The notes under the pieces: generated by a model
Databases searched by the model: none
What the model was told of the DNA's origin: nothing
Seen by the model: only the letters and a program-made list of their open reading frames with translations
Part shown: positions 18,216 through 27,367 of the stretch, piece by piece
Position numbering within the stretch: the first letter of the stretch is position 1
Layout of the letters: every line of letters starts with the position of its first letter
NCBI GenBank assembly: GCA_044224925.1
Contig: JBGAJM010000005.1
Coordinates: forward strand, 192,752 to 256,751
Direction of reading: 5' to 3'
DNA length: 64,000 nt
Source of the DNA: Kapaibacterium sp044224925
GTDB lineage: Bacteria > Bacteroidota > Ignavibacteria > Kapaibacteriales > Kapaibacteriaceae
Translations under genes and position numbers: made by a program

Positions 18216-21200
18216 ATGAGCTTAAAACGACACGTCTTTGCACTCTGCCTTCATGTGCTATGCGCATCTCACCTTGTTGCGCAGCAACATGCCGTGCACT
18301 CGATCGATGTGCGGAATGGTCTTCCTTCGTTCAATGTGAACGAGGCACATGTGGACAGATCCGGTGTGATCTGGATCGCCACACAAGACGGTCTGTGCCG
18401 ATGGAATGGTCGTTCGCTGCAAACCTTCGGACCGAACCTCGAAGACTCAACGTCGGTGATCAATCAACGCTGTTATCAGATCTTCGAGGACGGAAGCGGA
18501 AGGTTGCGATTCTCTGCCATCAATGGATTTGCGGAGTTCGATCGTGGACGGCAGGCGTTTCATAATTGGTATCCGAGTGGACGGAGAGATGGTGAACCCT
18601 TGAAGTCGAGTGTGGTCGTGGCGGTCAACGACTCACTCGTGTACTCCACGAATGCCTCACACGTCAACAAGCTCTTCAACCTCGTTCGCAGCACTTCTTC
18701 ACCTATGAGGGTTGCACAAGGACCACATTCGGCCGTTGTCGAGATCACCGGTTCGCCATCACCGATCAGTGACCGACTTGGAAAGCTCTGGGCGTTAACC
18801 CAGTATGGCCTCGCCTCCCTTGGTCCTTCCGACTCCATTTTCCGAGTGGTGAATGCTTCCATTCGGACGACGACGGACCTGCCCGAATTGTTGATGCGGA
18901 CGGCGGACGGACGCGTCGCATGGTTGCTCTCGTGGCATACGGGCGCCATGCAGGTGCTCGATCTCACGCACAAGGGAAGTGTCAGTGCCGTCCCACTGCC
19001 GCCAGTGTTCGTAGGTCAAACGATAGCCGTTTTTAGGCCAATGAACAATGATCGATGTGTGATCGTAACGGCCGGCGGCACGATCGGGCTTGTTCAACGA
19101 CAGCGAAGTGGACAGTTCGAAGTGAGGGTCGTTGATCGACCGGAGCTACGTCGGTCCGAAGTCGTCCAATGTGAATCGGGCATCCTCGATGCTCATAACA
19201 CGCTATGGTGGTCGGGATCAGGAGGCGTTTCCTCTGTTGACCCGGTATCCGGAGTGTATTCCTTCGTGTCCTTTGTTGGGCAAACGGCACTTGCAACACC
19301 GCAAAGCACCATCGTTCCTGTCCATGTCGATGCTTACGGTCGCATCACAGCGCAACCTCCAAGCGGAGGAGTGATCGTTCAAGATCCGATGCGACCGTTC
19401 GCACAACCGATCAACGGTCTCAACGACCAGGTTGTTCAAGCTGTTGGTATTGACGAAGAGCGTACGTTGGCATTCTTCTCAACCGGCCCAGCGGACGCAG
19501 CCCTGGTGAACACGCGTACCCAAGCTGTGCAGTACATCGGGCTTGGTCCACAACGTGTGGACGTCCGTGGCGCCTATCGTGCACGCGACGGTCGTGTGTG
19601 GGTAGGAAGCAAAGGTGAAGTGTTTGCCATCTGGCCGATGAGTGGTGAGGTCAAGCGCTACGCGCTACCGATGTCGAACCTCGAGGCATCCGACCTCTCG
19701 ACCACGGTCTTACGTTTCGGCGAATTGCGCGATGGTACACTCCTGGCGTTCACCGATCATGGACGATTCACGTGGGATCCGACAACGAATTCGTTCGACC
19801 ATCGCGCGGGTACGGACAATGTGCTCGACTTCGAACTTCAGAATGCGATCGTCGCCGTCGTCCCAAGCACGGACGGACGTACATGGGTGCACGGATACAA
19901 GGACGCGGGAACGTTGAATGCCGACGGATCGGTGTCTCCATTGCACTTGCGACCATCGAACGAGAACATGGAAAAGCTTGCTGCGATCAAGTACATGTCA
20001 ATGCTGGAGGGTGGCAAGGCTGTGATCGTGGATCGTCGAGGTGTTGCGATCGTTGACCTGTCGCAGAGAACGTTTGTGCGTGTGAAGAGTCCGTTCGTGG
20101 ACGCAGGACGCCAACCATACCTCGGAGCCAAGCGGGACCATCGAGGCGTCCTGTGGATCGTTGCCACCACGCATGTAGAGTGCCTGGATCTGCACTCACT
20201 GCGATATCGACTCCTTCCACTCGACGGCGACGACGGCCCACTTCGTATTCGGTCGGCAACATTTCCGAGTGTCGGTAACACAATGAAGATCTGGCTTGAG
20301 CATGCGCGCGGCACAAGCGTTCTGGATCCACACACCGTTCCTGCCATGCGCACCGATGTTGCCATTGAGTTCTCTGCCTTGCGTGTGCGCGACGAGATAC
20401 GACCGCTTGAACCGTGGTTGAACCTACGAGATACCCTGACACTTGGATACGAGGAATCTCCGTTCACGATCGCGTTCACGGTGATCGATCCCACGTATGG
20501 TGAGCATTTGCGTTATCGATATCTGCTCGAAGGTTATGATGCTCGATGGATCGATGCTTCGGACGCACTCGAGGCACGCTACCAGAATGTTGGTCCGGGA
20601 ACGTATTCGTTTCGTGTGCAGGTCTTTGACGTTGATGGCACCTGGAAGGAACCCCGCAAGCCGATCACAGTGATCATCACACCAGCGTGGTGGCAGACAC
20701 TGTGGTTGAAGTTCGGTGTTGCCCTTGCGATCGGCTTCGTAGGGATGGGGTTCTACCGTTCTCGCGTACGTTCCATCACGGCACGTAATCATGCACTTGA
20801 AGAGCAGGTGCGTGAGAGAACGAGGGACTTGCAAGCGGAACAAGAGCGCAGTAGCGGTCTTCTGTTGAACGTACTCCCATCGGCGATCGCGGAACGACTC
20901 AAGAATGGCGAACGGCAGATCGCCGATCATTATTCGGATGCATCGGTGCTGTTTGCCGACCTTGTCGGGTTCACTCCGCTCACCGCCTCCCTCTCACCAA
21001 CTCAGATCATCACGATCCTCAATGGACTATTTTCGCTCTTTGACAGACTTGCTCGTGAGCATGGTGTGGAGCGGATCAAAACGATCGGCGATGGATACAT
21101 GGCGGCGACAGGCGTACCGGCACCGGCCGCCGATCATGCAGTTCGTATTGCATCATTCGCCGTCGACATGCTCGATGCGATGAAAACGTATGCGCACGAG

Positions 21201-21482
21201 AGTGGATACGACCTGCATATTCGGGTTGGTATCAATTGTGGGGACGTTGTGGCCGCCGTCGTTGGGGAGAGTCGGTTCGCCTACGATCTATGGGGCGACA
21301 CCGTGAACGTTGCAGCGCGCATGGAAGCTAATGGAGACGCTGACAGGATCCACTGTACTCGTGCGTTCGTCGAAGCACTTGAGTCTCAGCGTCCCGGTGT
21401 CTTCCACGTGGAAGAGCACGGCGTGATCGAGGTGAAAGGAAAGGGGCGGATGCAAACGTATTGGATCAAGAAGAAGGATTGA
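18216..21482 (+). CDS. Sensor adenylyl cyclase: periplasmic propeller, Y_Y_Y domain, one membrane segment, class III cyclase
   Basis: 1088 residues from ATG 18216, preceded by TGGAGGGATC, which fits a ribosome site. After a signal peptide (HVFALCLHVLCASHLVAQ) comes a two-component-regulator-type propeller (GLPSFNVNEAHVDRSGVIWI, then DGLCRWNG and DGRVWVGSKGE). A Y_Y_Y domain follows (RYRYLLEGYDARWID, about 760-825), then a membrane helix (LKFGVALAIGFVGMGF, about 829-848), a coiled linker and a cyclase domain (906 onward). Catalytic residues D915, D959, K955, D1024, N1031 and R1035 are all present and of adenylyl type. This sensor half normally drives hybrid histidine kinases, so a cyclase output is unusual. 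It is divergent from the TPR cyclase at 18121. Confidence 0.92.
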   Translation: MSLKRHVFALCLHVLCASHLVAQQHAVHSIDVRNGLPSFNVNEAHVDRSGVIWIATQDGLCRWNGRSLQTFGPNLEDSTSVINQRCYQIFEDGSGRLRFSAINGFAEFDRGRQAFHNWYPSGRRDGEPLKSSVVVAVNDSLVYSTNASHVNKLFNLVRSTSSPMRVAQGPHSAVVEITGSPSPISDRLGKLWALTQYGLASLGPSDSIFRVVNASIRTTTDLPELLMRTADGRVAWLLSWHTGAMQVLDLTHKGSVSAVPLPPVFVGQTIAVFRPMNNDRCVIVTAGGTIGLVQRQRSGQFEVRVVDRPELRRSEVVQCESGILDAHNTLWWSGSGGVSSVDPVSGVYSFVSFVGQTALATPQSTIVPVHVDAYGRITAQPPSGGVIVQDPMRPFAQPINGLNDQVVQAVGIDEERTLAFFSTGPADAALVNTRTQAVQYIGLGPQRVDVRGAYRARDGRVWVGSKGEVFAIWPMSGEVKRYALPMSNLEASDLSTTVLRFGELRDGTLLAFTDHGRFTWDPTTNSFDHRAGTDNVLDFELQNAIVAVVPSTDGRTWVHGYKDAGTLNADGSVSPLHLRPSNENMEKLAAIKYMSMLEGGKAVIVDRRGVAIVDLSQRTFVRVKSPFVDAGRQPYLGAKRDHRGVLWIVATTHVECLDLHSLRYRLLPLDGDDGPLRIRSATFPSVGNTMKIWLEHARGTSVLDPHTVPAMRTDVAIEFSALRVRDEIRPLEPWLNLRDTLTLGYEESPFTIAFTVIDPTYGEHLRYRYLLEGYDARWIDASDALEARYQNVGPGTYSFRVQVFDVDGTWKEPRKPITVIITPAWWQTLWLKFGVALAIGFVGMGFYRSRVRSITARNHALEEQVRERTRDLQAEQERSSGLLLNVLPSAIAERLKNGERQIADHYSDASVLFADLVGFTPLTASLSPTQIITILNGLFSLFDRLAREHGVERIKTIGDGYMAATGVPAPAADHAVRIASFAVDMLDAMKTYAHESGYDLHIRVGINCGDVVAAVVGESRFAYDLWGDTVNVAARMEANGDADRIHCTRAFVEALESQRPGVFHVEEHGVIEVKGKGRMQTYWIKKKD

Positions 21483-21510
21483 GCCTTGCCGCCTTCTTGC
21501 CCTGCTTGCC

Positions 21511-22224
21511 CTACTTGCGTTCGTCGCCATAGAAGAGAAGGCGCCACGTATCGTTCTTTACCGTGCTTCCTGACCTAGCTATCTGCTTCTTCTCCGGAGC
21601 AACCTTGTCGAAACAACGATGGAAGGACTTTAGTCCGGCCTGCGCCTGCACTTGGCATCCACGTTCTTCAGCCCCATACCGGATCGAATACCCGGCAAGG
21701 CGGTTCTTGTCGTCGCACATCGGTGTGACCACGACCTGTTCCAATGCGAGGCCGTCGGCAATGCTGATCTTGGGAAACGCCGTAGCGCCACCGCCGATCC
21801 GATCCACGGTCTGACATTTGTGGGTGAGCATCACAACGTCCTTGTCCTTGTCGACCACACGTAGCGTTACCGTTTTCGTTGCTTCATCAACGATCGACTC
21901 GATCGTGACCGCTGTTGGATTGAGACTATCGATGACGATCAGAACGGACTCTCCGTACTTCATCACGATCTCGTCGCCAATGCTCTGAAGGGACTCTGTA
22001 CGTGGGGGAGTCTTCGACTTTGGAACCGCGACGTACGTGAGCCCTCCAGCTGTTGCCTGTGCCATCACGGTGTCCTTGGCCAGCACAACGGGCTGATAGG
22101 CATTCTGAGAGGCTGCAATGGAAGAAGGAGAGGGTGTTGGTTTCGAGGTTGTCGTGGTGGTCGACGAAGAACTGCATCCAACAAGGACAGCGCAGCACAA
22201 ACTGGCGAAGAAGAGTGACTTCAT
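21511..22224 (-). CDS. Predicted lipoprotein of unknown function
   Basis: 237 residues. The lipoprotein signal MKSLFFASLCCAVLVGC has its lipobox cysteine at 17 and is followed by a Ser/Thr-rich linker. The remainder (TAGGLTYVAVPKSKTPPRTE, EIVMKYGESVLIVIDSLNP, TVTLRVVDKDKDVVMLTHKC) matches no family I recognise. The start overlaps the stop of the upstream lipoprotein gene by four bases. It is the last member of a three-gene minus-strand operon (24147 to 21511). Confidence 0.75.
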   Translation of the reverse strand: MKSLFFASLCCAVLVGCSSSSTTTTTSKPTPSPSSIAASQNAYQPVVLAKDTVMAQATAGGLTYVAVPKSKTPPRTESLQSIGDEIVMKYGESVLIVIDSLNPTAVTIESIVDEATKTVTLRVVDKDKDVVMLTHKCQTVDRIGGGATAFPKISIADGLALEQVVVTPMCDDKNRLAGYSIRYGAEERGCQVQAQAGLKSFHRCFDKVAPEKKQIARSGSTVKNDTWRLLFYGDERK

Positions 22225-22871
22225 TGAGATACTCCGGATTGATAGCTGATGGACGTAACGCGGCTCTTCGCCTCCGCGAGGGCACGCAACATCATGTCGC
22301 GAAGAACCGATGCGTCCGACGGACCGATCACAATGAATCGATGGTCCGGTAGCTTGGCAAGTGATTCGAGTTCTGTTCGGGTAATGATCGGTCCTATGCG
22401 CTCGATCTCTCGGCGTGATCTCAGTTTGAGTGGTGGGAAGGTGCCTAAGACAACTGTGCGCGTGTGTTCGCAGGACGTTTCGAGCGAAGCTCCAATGGCC
22501 GCGATCAGTGCAGTCGAGAAGTAGGGTAGGGTGGCAGGGACGTCAGAGTGCGAGAGCGAGACATGCTTGCTCAATGAATCCAGTAATCGCATGGCCGTCA
22601 CATTGGTTCCAACGACAACGTTGCCGTCACCATAGAAGATCTTTACGACGGTTGGTGACGGTAGATCCTGGATGAAGGCGCGAACATCATCCCAACCTTG
22701 GGGATCGAGGCTGATCACGGCGATCGCAACGGAAGACCTGTCCTTGCGTTCGCGCATCGTTGTATCGGTAACCGTCTTCGGCGCTTGTTCATCAAATCCG
22801 GCGCCACATCCTCCGCCCATGGTCAACACAAGGACCAAGGTAAAAAGTGCGAGGATGTGGCGCAGGATCAT
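22221..22871 (-). CDS. Predicted lipoprotein, unknown function
   Basis: 216 residues from ATG 22871, where the signal MILRHILALFTLVLVLTMGG begins; it is followed by a cysteine in a weak lipobox (GGGC). The frame is open upstream but without a signal. The body alternates beta strands and helices (SVAIAVISLDPQGWDDVRAF, VVKIFYGDGNVVVGTN, RTVVLGTFPPLKL, RFIVIGPSDASV), reminiscent of a VWA-like fold. No metal-site DxSxS motif is present, so this is only a guess. It is coupled by ATGA to the lipoprotein gene downstream and lies 40 bases after the Asp-box protein gene. Confidence 0.7.
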   Translation of the reverse strand: MILRHILALFTLVLVLTMGGGCGAGFDEQAPKTVTDTTMRERKDRSSVAIAVISLDPQGWDDVRAFIQDLPSPTVVKIFYGDGNVVVGTNVTAMRLLDSLSKHVSLSHSDVPATLPYFSTALIAAIGASLETSCEHTRTVVLGTFPPLKLRSRREIERIGPIITRTELESLAKLPDHRFIVIGPSDASVLRDMMLRALAEAKSRVTSISYQSGVSQ

Positions 22872-22911
22872 TCGCGAATGTAGGTATTCGCGTTCAAACA
22901 GCAGGTGTGCT

Positions 22912-24147
22912 TTATCGAGTGCCGTTGGTTCGTAGAAGCGGTTTGCTTGAAATGCTCTTGCCAACGGATAGAGTGCAATGGTAGAGTCCCGTCGGAAGCG
23001 TTGATAGGTCAACCGCTACTTGATGATCGCCCTGTTCCAGTTGCTCGTTCAATAGGGTTGCCACGTTCTTTCCCGATGCATCAGTGATATCAAGTCGCAC
23101 TTGGTCTGTTCTTGACAGCGTTATCGGAATGGTGGTGCGGTCAGAGAATGGATTGGGATAGACCTGTCCGATGACGGCGGGCTGGTCGGAAGTATCGATC
23201 GGAGAGGGCACGTCAGTGGTCGGATCGACGATCAAAGACCACAATCCGTCGTTGCGACATGACCAGAGCTTGCCGTTATGAACGGACATTGCATACACGG
23301 GAGCGAATTCGTGAGCCAGGATCTGCCACGTTTCGCCGCCATCGTCGGTGGTCCAGATGAAGTGCTCATCGTTATAGCGAACGGCAGCATAGAGACGATC
23401 GCCCCACGACGTGAGCGCGACGACCGTTCGATTGTCAAGTCCGAGAATGGGCTTCTTCTCCCACGTCTCTCCAAGGTCCGTGCTCTTGTACACGCCCACG
23501 CCAGTGCCGGCATAGATCGTGTCGTGGATGTTGTGGAACGATACGGCCGGACGTTGAATGACGTCGGGATCGAAGACGATCTCTTTCCAAGCATCTCCAC
23601 CAAGTGTTCGACGATAGGGATACATCCCAACGTTGGCGAAGAGCTGTCCGTTGAGGATGGACACGGTTTCCACGCCGCCTTGCGAGAGCCCTTCATTGTA
23701 GGTCTTCCAGAGACCTGGGTTGGACACGCTGTTCACGTACACTCCACTGCCCGATGTGCCGGCGAAGACCGTGTCGCCATGGATCACGATGGAGTAGATC
23801 GACAGCGCCCATCCCGTCAGACCGGTGTTGATCTCATGCCACGTCGCACCTGCATCCGTGCTGCGATACACGCCATAGCCGTTGCTGCCAAGGAACAATG
23901 CGTCGTGCGCCGATGCGAGCACGCTGTAGGTGGATCCGATGGGAGGCTGACCGGAGGTCGGCTGCCAGATGTGGCCGTGATCGGTACTGCGATACACCAC
24001 GCTGTCCGTGATGGCCAACATGGCGCCGCGATGTTCAACAAGGGAGTAGACGGCTGTGACCGGGAGATCTCGCGACCGTTTCCATTCTTCTGAATGACCG
24101 ATCACTGTAGCACTGATCAACACGCACAGATAGAGGGCGATCTTCAT
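22912..24147 (-). CDS. Secreted Asp-box propeller protein with T9SS sorting domain
   Basis: 411 residues with signal peptide MKIALYLCVLISATVIGHS. Asp-box motifs recur (STDHGHIW, STDAGATW, STDLGETW, TTDDGGETW), giving a small YCF48/sialidase-like propeller. A clear T9SS type A tail follows (VIGQVYPNPFSDRTTIPI, DITDASGKNVATLL, LPTGLYHCTL). It is the first gene of an operon with two lipoprotein genes. Function unknown; the architecture resembles the larger protein at 3736-5862. Confidence 0.84.
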   Translation of the reverse strand: MKIALYLCVLISATVIGHSEEWKRSRDLPVTAVYSLVEHRGAMLAITDSVVYRSTDHGHIWQPTSGQPPIGSTYSVLASAHDALFLGSNGYGVYRSTDAGATWHEINTGLTGWALSIYSIVIHGDTVFAGTSGSGVYVNSVSNPGLWKTYNEGLSQGGVETVSILNGQLFANVGMYPYRRTLGGDAWKEIVFDPDVIQRPAVSFHNIHDTIYAGTGVGVYKSTDLGETWEKKPILGLDNRTVVALTSWGDRLYAAVRYNDEHFIWTTDDGGETWQILAHEFAPVYAMSVHNGKLWSCRNDGLWSLIVDPTTDVPSPIDTSDQPAVIGQVYPNPFSDRTTIPITLSRTDQVRLDITDASGKNVATLLNEQLEQGDHQVAVDLSTLPTGLYHCTLSVGKSISSKPLLRTNGTR

Positions 24148-24221
24148 TGCACACCTATAGAGTATCGTTACAAAGGGTGCGGTGTACGCAGCACTATCTG
24201 TGCGGGTTGCAGTGCAGGATG

Positions 24222-25508
24222 TTATCGTTGAACGATGAGCGAACGAGCAACGCGTGCACGATCGGCCGTGAGGACCACCGTGTACATTCCGTTGGGATAG
24301 GACGTAAGGTCGACGAGGGTGGAAGGGTCACGAAGGTCTGCCGTTGCGACCGTCGTACCCGATGCATCCACGATCAGTGCAGATACGCGCTGTGCAGGTG
24401 CTGCATCCAGGCCGATCGTTACATGATGCGTTGCAGGATTCGGATAGAGTGTTGCTGTTGCGAGCGGCGTTGGTTGATCGCGCACGACGTCTTCCTCAGT
24501 GGTCATCGGGATCACCGTGATCCCATCGAATCCCGCGAGATAGATCGTGCCGTTCTGGTCGGCGACCATGTCGAGGTAAGCGCCGGTGCGCACTGGTGTC
24601 CATCCGATCGGAAGGATCGTGTCTTCCGTTGGGACATTCAGGGAGTGCAAGGTCGTGTGGATGGAGCGTGGAACGACATCGTAGGGGTGTTGCTGATCCA
24701 GTGCACGACTACGCTGCTTGTACACGTCAAAGACAAGGTTTGAACGGCGGATCTCGAGCGGTGAGGCGTGCATTCGAAGGTCAAGGAATCGAAACTCGGT
24801 TTGGTTGCACATCGGAGAACTGTCCTTGCTCCGCTTCGTGCCGACGTCGATCGTGTTCGCTGCGAGATCGATCGAAATGATATGCATGTATCCTGTGGAG
24901 AAGACCTTATCTATACCTGCGAATCGAGGGTTCTCCAGTGTTCCGTTGATCTCCAATAGTCTGCGGCGCATGAGGCGGCTCACATCGATCTCGTCGACGA
25001 ACGATGCAGTGGCGATGCGGATCAGTCCATCCTTCATGATCACGTCAAGCTCTTCGCCATAGCTGTAGATCCTGCTGGCCGACATTGACACATTCTGGTG
25101 CATGAATGTCTCCCACGCAACACCATCGAACATCGACGCATCCCCATCGTCGTTGAATGCCCACAGTCTGTTGCGATCATCAAGAAGGATGCGAGCGATC
25201 CGTCCGGAAACAAGGGGAGTCGTTTTCGACGTGAAGTGCAATAGAGAGGGAAACGTTGTGCGATCTATCGGGGCGAAGGATACGCGAGAACCCGTGGCCG
25301 CTTGGATGTATCGTCGTGAGGCCATCGCTGCGTCCGTCGACAATGAGTTCCGGTACACCACACCGTTGTACAGGATCCACCGCGTATCGCCAACGACGAA
25401 GGTACTGTTCATATTTCGGTAGGTCATCTCGCAGCAACAGGCATGGGATCTCTGGGTGCCTGCGCAGAGAATGAGAACAAAGGCAACGAGTGTGATGCTG
25501 CGTTTCAT
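24222..25508 (-). CDS. Secreted protein with T9SS sorting domain, intact paralogue of the broken gene at 55599-56894
   Basis: 428 residues from ATG 25508, with signal MKRSITLVAFVLILCAGTQ followed by a cysteine triplet (HACCCEM). The central part (RIARILLDDRNRLWAFNDDG, then DASMFDGVAWETF) resembles a short propeller that reports on its own state. The C-terminus (TLYPNPATHHVTIGL, LIVDASGTTVATA, YPNGMYTVVL) is a T9SS sorting domain. The paralogue around 56 kb aligns along its full length, including RLWAFDDDGDASMFDG, but has an internal stop. Function unknown. Confidence 0.8.
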   Translation of the reverse strand: MKRSITLVAFVLILCAGTQRSHACCCEMTYRNMNSTFVVGDTRWILYNGVVYRNSLSTDAAMASRRYIQAATGSRVSFAPIDRTTFPSLLHFTSKTTPLVSGRIARILLDDRNRLWAFNDDGDASMFDGVAWETFMHQNVSMSASRIYSYGEELDVIMKDGLIRIATASFVDEIDVSRLMRRRLLEINGTLENPRFAGIDKVFSTGYMHIISIDLAANTIDVGTKRSKDSSPMCNQTEFRFLDLRMHASPLEIRRSNLVFDVYKQRSRALDQQHPYDVVPRSIHTTLHSLNVPTEDTILPIGWTPVRTGAYLDMVADQNGTIYLAGFDGITVIPMTTEEDVVRDQPTPLATATLYPNPATHHVTIGLDAAPAQRVSALIVDASGTTVATADLRDPSTLVDLTSYPNGMYTVVLTADRARVARSLIVQR

Positions 25509-25639
25509 GGATACCTCCGATGAATAGTGGGTGCGAGAACTCGCTCTCCTATGAGGACACATGGACCATAGTGGACGGTTACAATTCGAATGGTATCATT
25601 GTCGGTCGAACGTTCGAGCACAACACGGAAGCACACGTC

Positions 25640-26290
25640 ATGCTTGTCGCACATCACCCGTCCATGTTGCAAGCCTTGCGTCGTCCAACGCCGACAGAAC
25701 CACTCCGCGTTCTTGTGAGCGGATGCTTGGCAGGGTGGCAATGCGGCGTTGGGGGAACGGACTATGGACTCGGTCAGCTCCTGCAGGAGCTCTTCGCATT
25801 GCCGACCATACAGATCATACCGTTCTGTCCGGAGCAGCACACGTTGGGCACTCCGCGTACCATGCCCGATATCCATGGTGGTGATGGTGTGGATGTCTTG
25901 GCCGGTCGAGCACGTGTGCTCGATGAACATGGTGCCGATCTCACCGATGCCATGATCGAAGGTGGCAGGGCCATGCTTCGTGCAGCACGAGCACACTATG
26001 CAGAGCTCGCCATCATGACGGAGAACAGCGCAGCCTGCGGAAGTCAGGTGATCTCGGACGGTTGCAGATTCGACGAGGTGCGCAAGTTCCGCAAAGGTGT
26101 TGGTGTTGCGACGGCGGTGTTGTTAGAGGCCGATGTGCCCGTGATCGGCTTGCGCGACATGCGAAGCCTTGCTGCCTTGCGTTCCATTCTCGATCCCGAG
26201 TATGTGGCGCCAACGGACCTGGTCGATCATCACGATCATCCGTGGACGCGTGAGCATCTTCCCGCGCCGCATCCGCGAGCCTCGTTGTAG
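25640..26290 (+). CDS. DUF523 family protein
   Basis: 216 residues from ATG 25640. The frame extends to 25520, but the domain begins at PLRVLVSGCLAGWQCGVGG. Other matching blocks are IPFCPEQHTLGTPR, ENSAACGSQVISDG and KGVGVATAVLLEADVPVIG. These are the usual DUF523 motifs, including conserved cysteines. The molecular function of DUF523 is not established. It is divergent from the T9SS gene at 25508, with a 131-base intergenic space, and lies 10 bases before the TspO-like gene. Confidence 0.85.
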   Translation: MLVAHHPSMLQALRRPTPTEPLRVLVSGCLAGWQCGVGGTDYGLGQLLQELFALPTIQIIPFCPEQHTLGTPRTMPDIHGGDGVDVLAGRARVLDEHGADLTDAMIEGGRAMLRAARAHYAELAIMTENSAACGSQVISDGCRFDEVRKFRKGVGVATAVLLEADVPVIGLRDMRSLAALRSILDPEYVAPTDLVDHHDHPWTREHLPAPHPRASL

Positions 26291-26300
26291 ATTGCGACCT

Positions 26301-26792
26301 ATGAACATGCAACGTCGTACACAGATCATCGGCCTACTCGGCTGGATCTTCCTCTGCTTTGTGGCCGCTGCCTTCGGCGGACTCGCCTCGGCCACGGCCG
26401 GAAGTTTCTATAGAGATCTGGTGCGTCCCGAATGGGCGCCACCCGCCTGGTTGTTCGGTCCGGCCTGGACCATACTCTACTGCATGATGGCCGTCTCGGC
26501 ATGGCTCATCTGGCGCGCGAACGGATTCCGAGCGGCACGTGGACCGCTGACGTTGTTCATCATCCAACTTGTTTTGAACGGCCTGTGGACGTGGTTGTTC
26601 TTCGGACTTCGCAACGGCGCACTTGCGTTTGCAGAGATCCTCATTCTGTGGGTGGCCATCCTTGCCACCTTCCTCTCCTTCTGGCGCCTTCATCGCACGG
26701 CCGGTGCCTTGCTCATTCCATACCTGGGTTGGGTGACGTTTGCATCGGCGCTCACGTTCGCCGTGTGGAATCGTAATCCGGGGCTGTTGTGA
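26301..26792 (+). CDS. tspO: TspO/MBR family membrane protein
   Basis: 163 residues from ATG 26301 with five hydrophobic helices. Family motifs are WAPPAWLFGPAWTILYCMMA, GPLTLFIIQLVLNGLWTWLF and LLIPYLGWVTFASALTF. TspO proteins bind tetrapyrroles and affect their transport or breakdown. The last codons overlap the next start (GTGA), giving an apparent operon DUF523-tspO-Nudix. Confidence 0.92.
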   Translation: MNMQRRTQIIGLLGWIFLCFVAAAFGGLASATAGSFYRDLVRPEWAPPAWLFGPAWTILYCMMAVSAWLIWRANGFRAARGPLTLFIIQLVLNGLWTWLFFGLRNGALAFAEILILWVAILATFLSFWRLHRTAGALLIPYLGWVTFASALTFAVWNRNPGLL

Positions 26793-27337
26793 AGGGCGGC
26801 AAGGATCAGGGATGTCGTGCAGAGATCGCATCCATCGTTCCGCTTGACGACCTAGAGCGGCTGCACATCGCAGATGCATTGGCGTGGGTCGACTCCGGAG
26901 CACCTTTGTATCGAACCGCAAAGCCGGCCACGCCGCCAAAGCACTTGGTCGCCTACTTCGCTGTGGTCGACGATGGCCACATCTTGCTTGTTGATCACAA
27001 GAATGCACAGCTCTGGTTGCCAACGGGCGGACATGTCGAGCCGAATGAACATCCTCGAACGACCGTTGAGCGTGAACTCTTTGAAGAACTCGGGCTTCGA
27101 TGCACGACTCCGGTAACTGCGCCGATCATGATCACCTGTACCGAGACCGTTGGTGCATCGGCAGGGCACACGGATGTGTCACTGTGGTACGTGGTGGCCG
27201 GTGATCGACGCGCCGACGTTGCTTTCGATGCCTCCGAGTTTCACGCGGTGCAATGGTTCCCCTTTGCCGAGGTGCCCCTGCATCGGTCCGACCCGCATAT
27301 GGTGCGATTCCTACAGAAACTCACCGTGAATAGTTGA
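26789..27337 (+). CDS. Nudix hydrolase
   Basis: 182 residues beginning at GTG 26789, which overlaps the tspO TGA. A full Nudix box (GX5EX7REUXEEXGU) is present as GHVEPNEHPRTTVERELFEE followed by LGL. Upstream strands (LVAYFAVVDDGHILLVDHKN) and the downstream WFPFAEVP fit the fold. It hydrolyses a nucleoside diphosphate-linked substrate that cannot be identified from sequence. Confidence 0.92.
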   Translation: MKGGKDQGCRAEIASIVPLDDLERLHIADALAWVDSGAPLYRTAKPATPPKHLVAYFAVVDDGHILLVDHKNAQLWLPTGGHVEPNEHPRTTVERELFEELGLRCTTPVTAPIMITCTETVGASAGHTDVSLWYVVAGDRRADVAFDASEFHAVQWFPFAEVPLHRSDPHMVRFLQKLTVNS

Positions 27338-27362
27338 CTCCTTACTAAGTGGTCAGTATATT
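27334..27362 (+). promoter_or_regulatory. Candidate promoter and TetR operator
   Basis: TTGACT (27334-27339) and TATATT (27357-27362) are separated by 17 bases. An imperfect inverted repeat, TACTAA then GTGG then TCAGTA (27343-27358, five of six bases paired in each arm), sits across the spacer and -10. It lies immediately before the TetR gene, as expected for self-repression. A start site about 7 bases past the -10 would fall on or beside the GTG start codon, implying a leaderless or almost leaderless mRNA. Confidence 0.55.
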
Positions 27363-27367
27363 GCACG

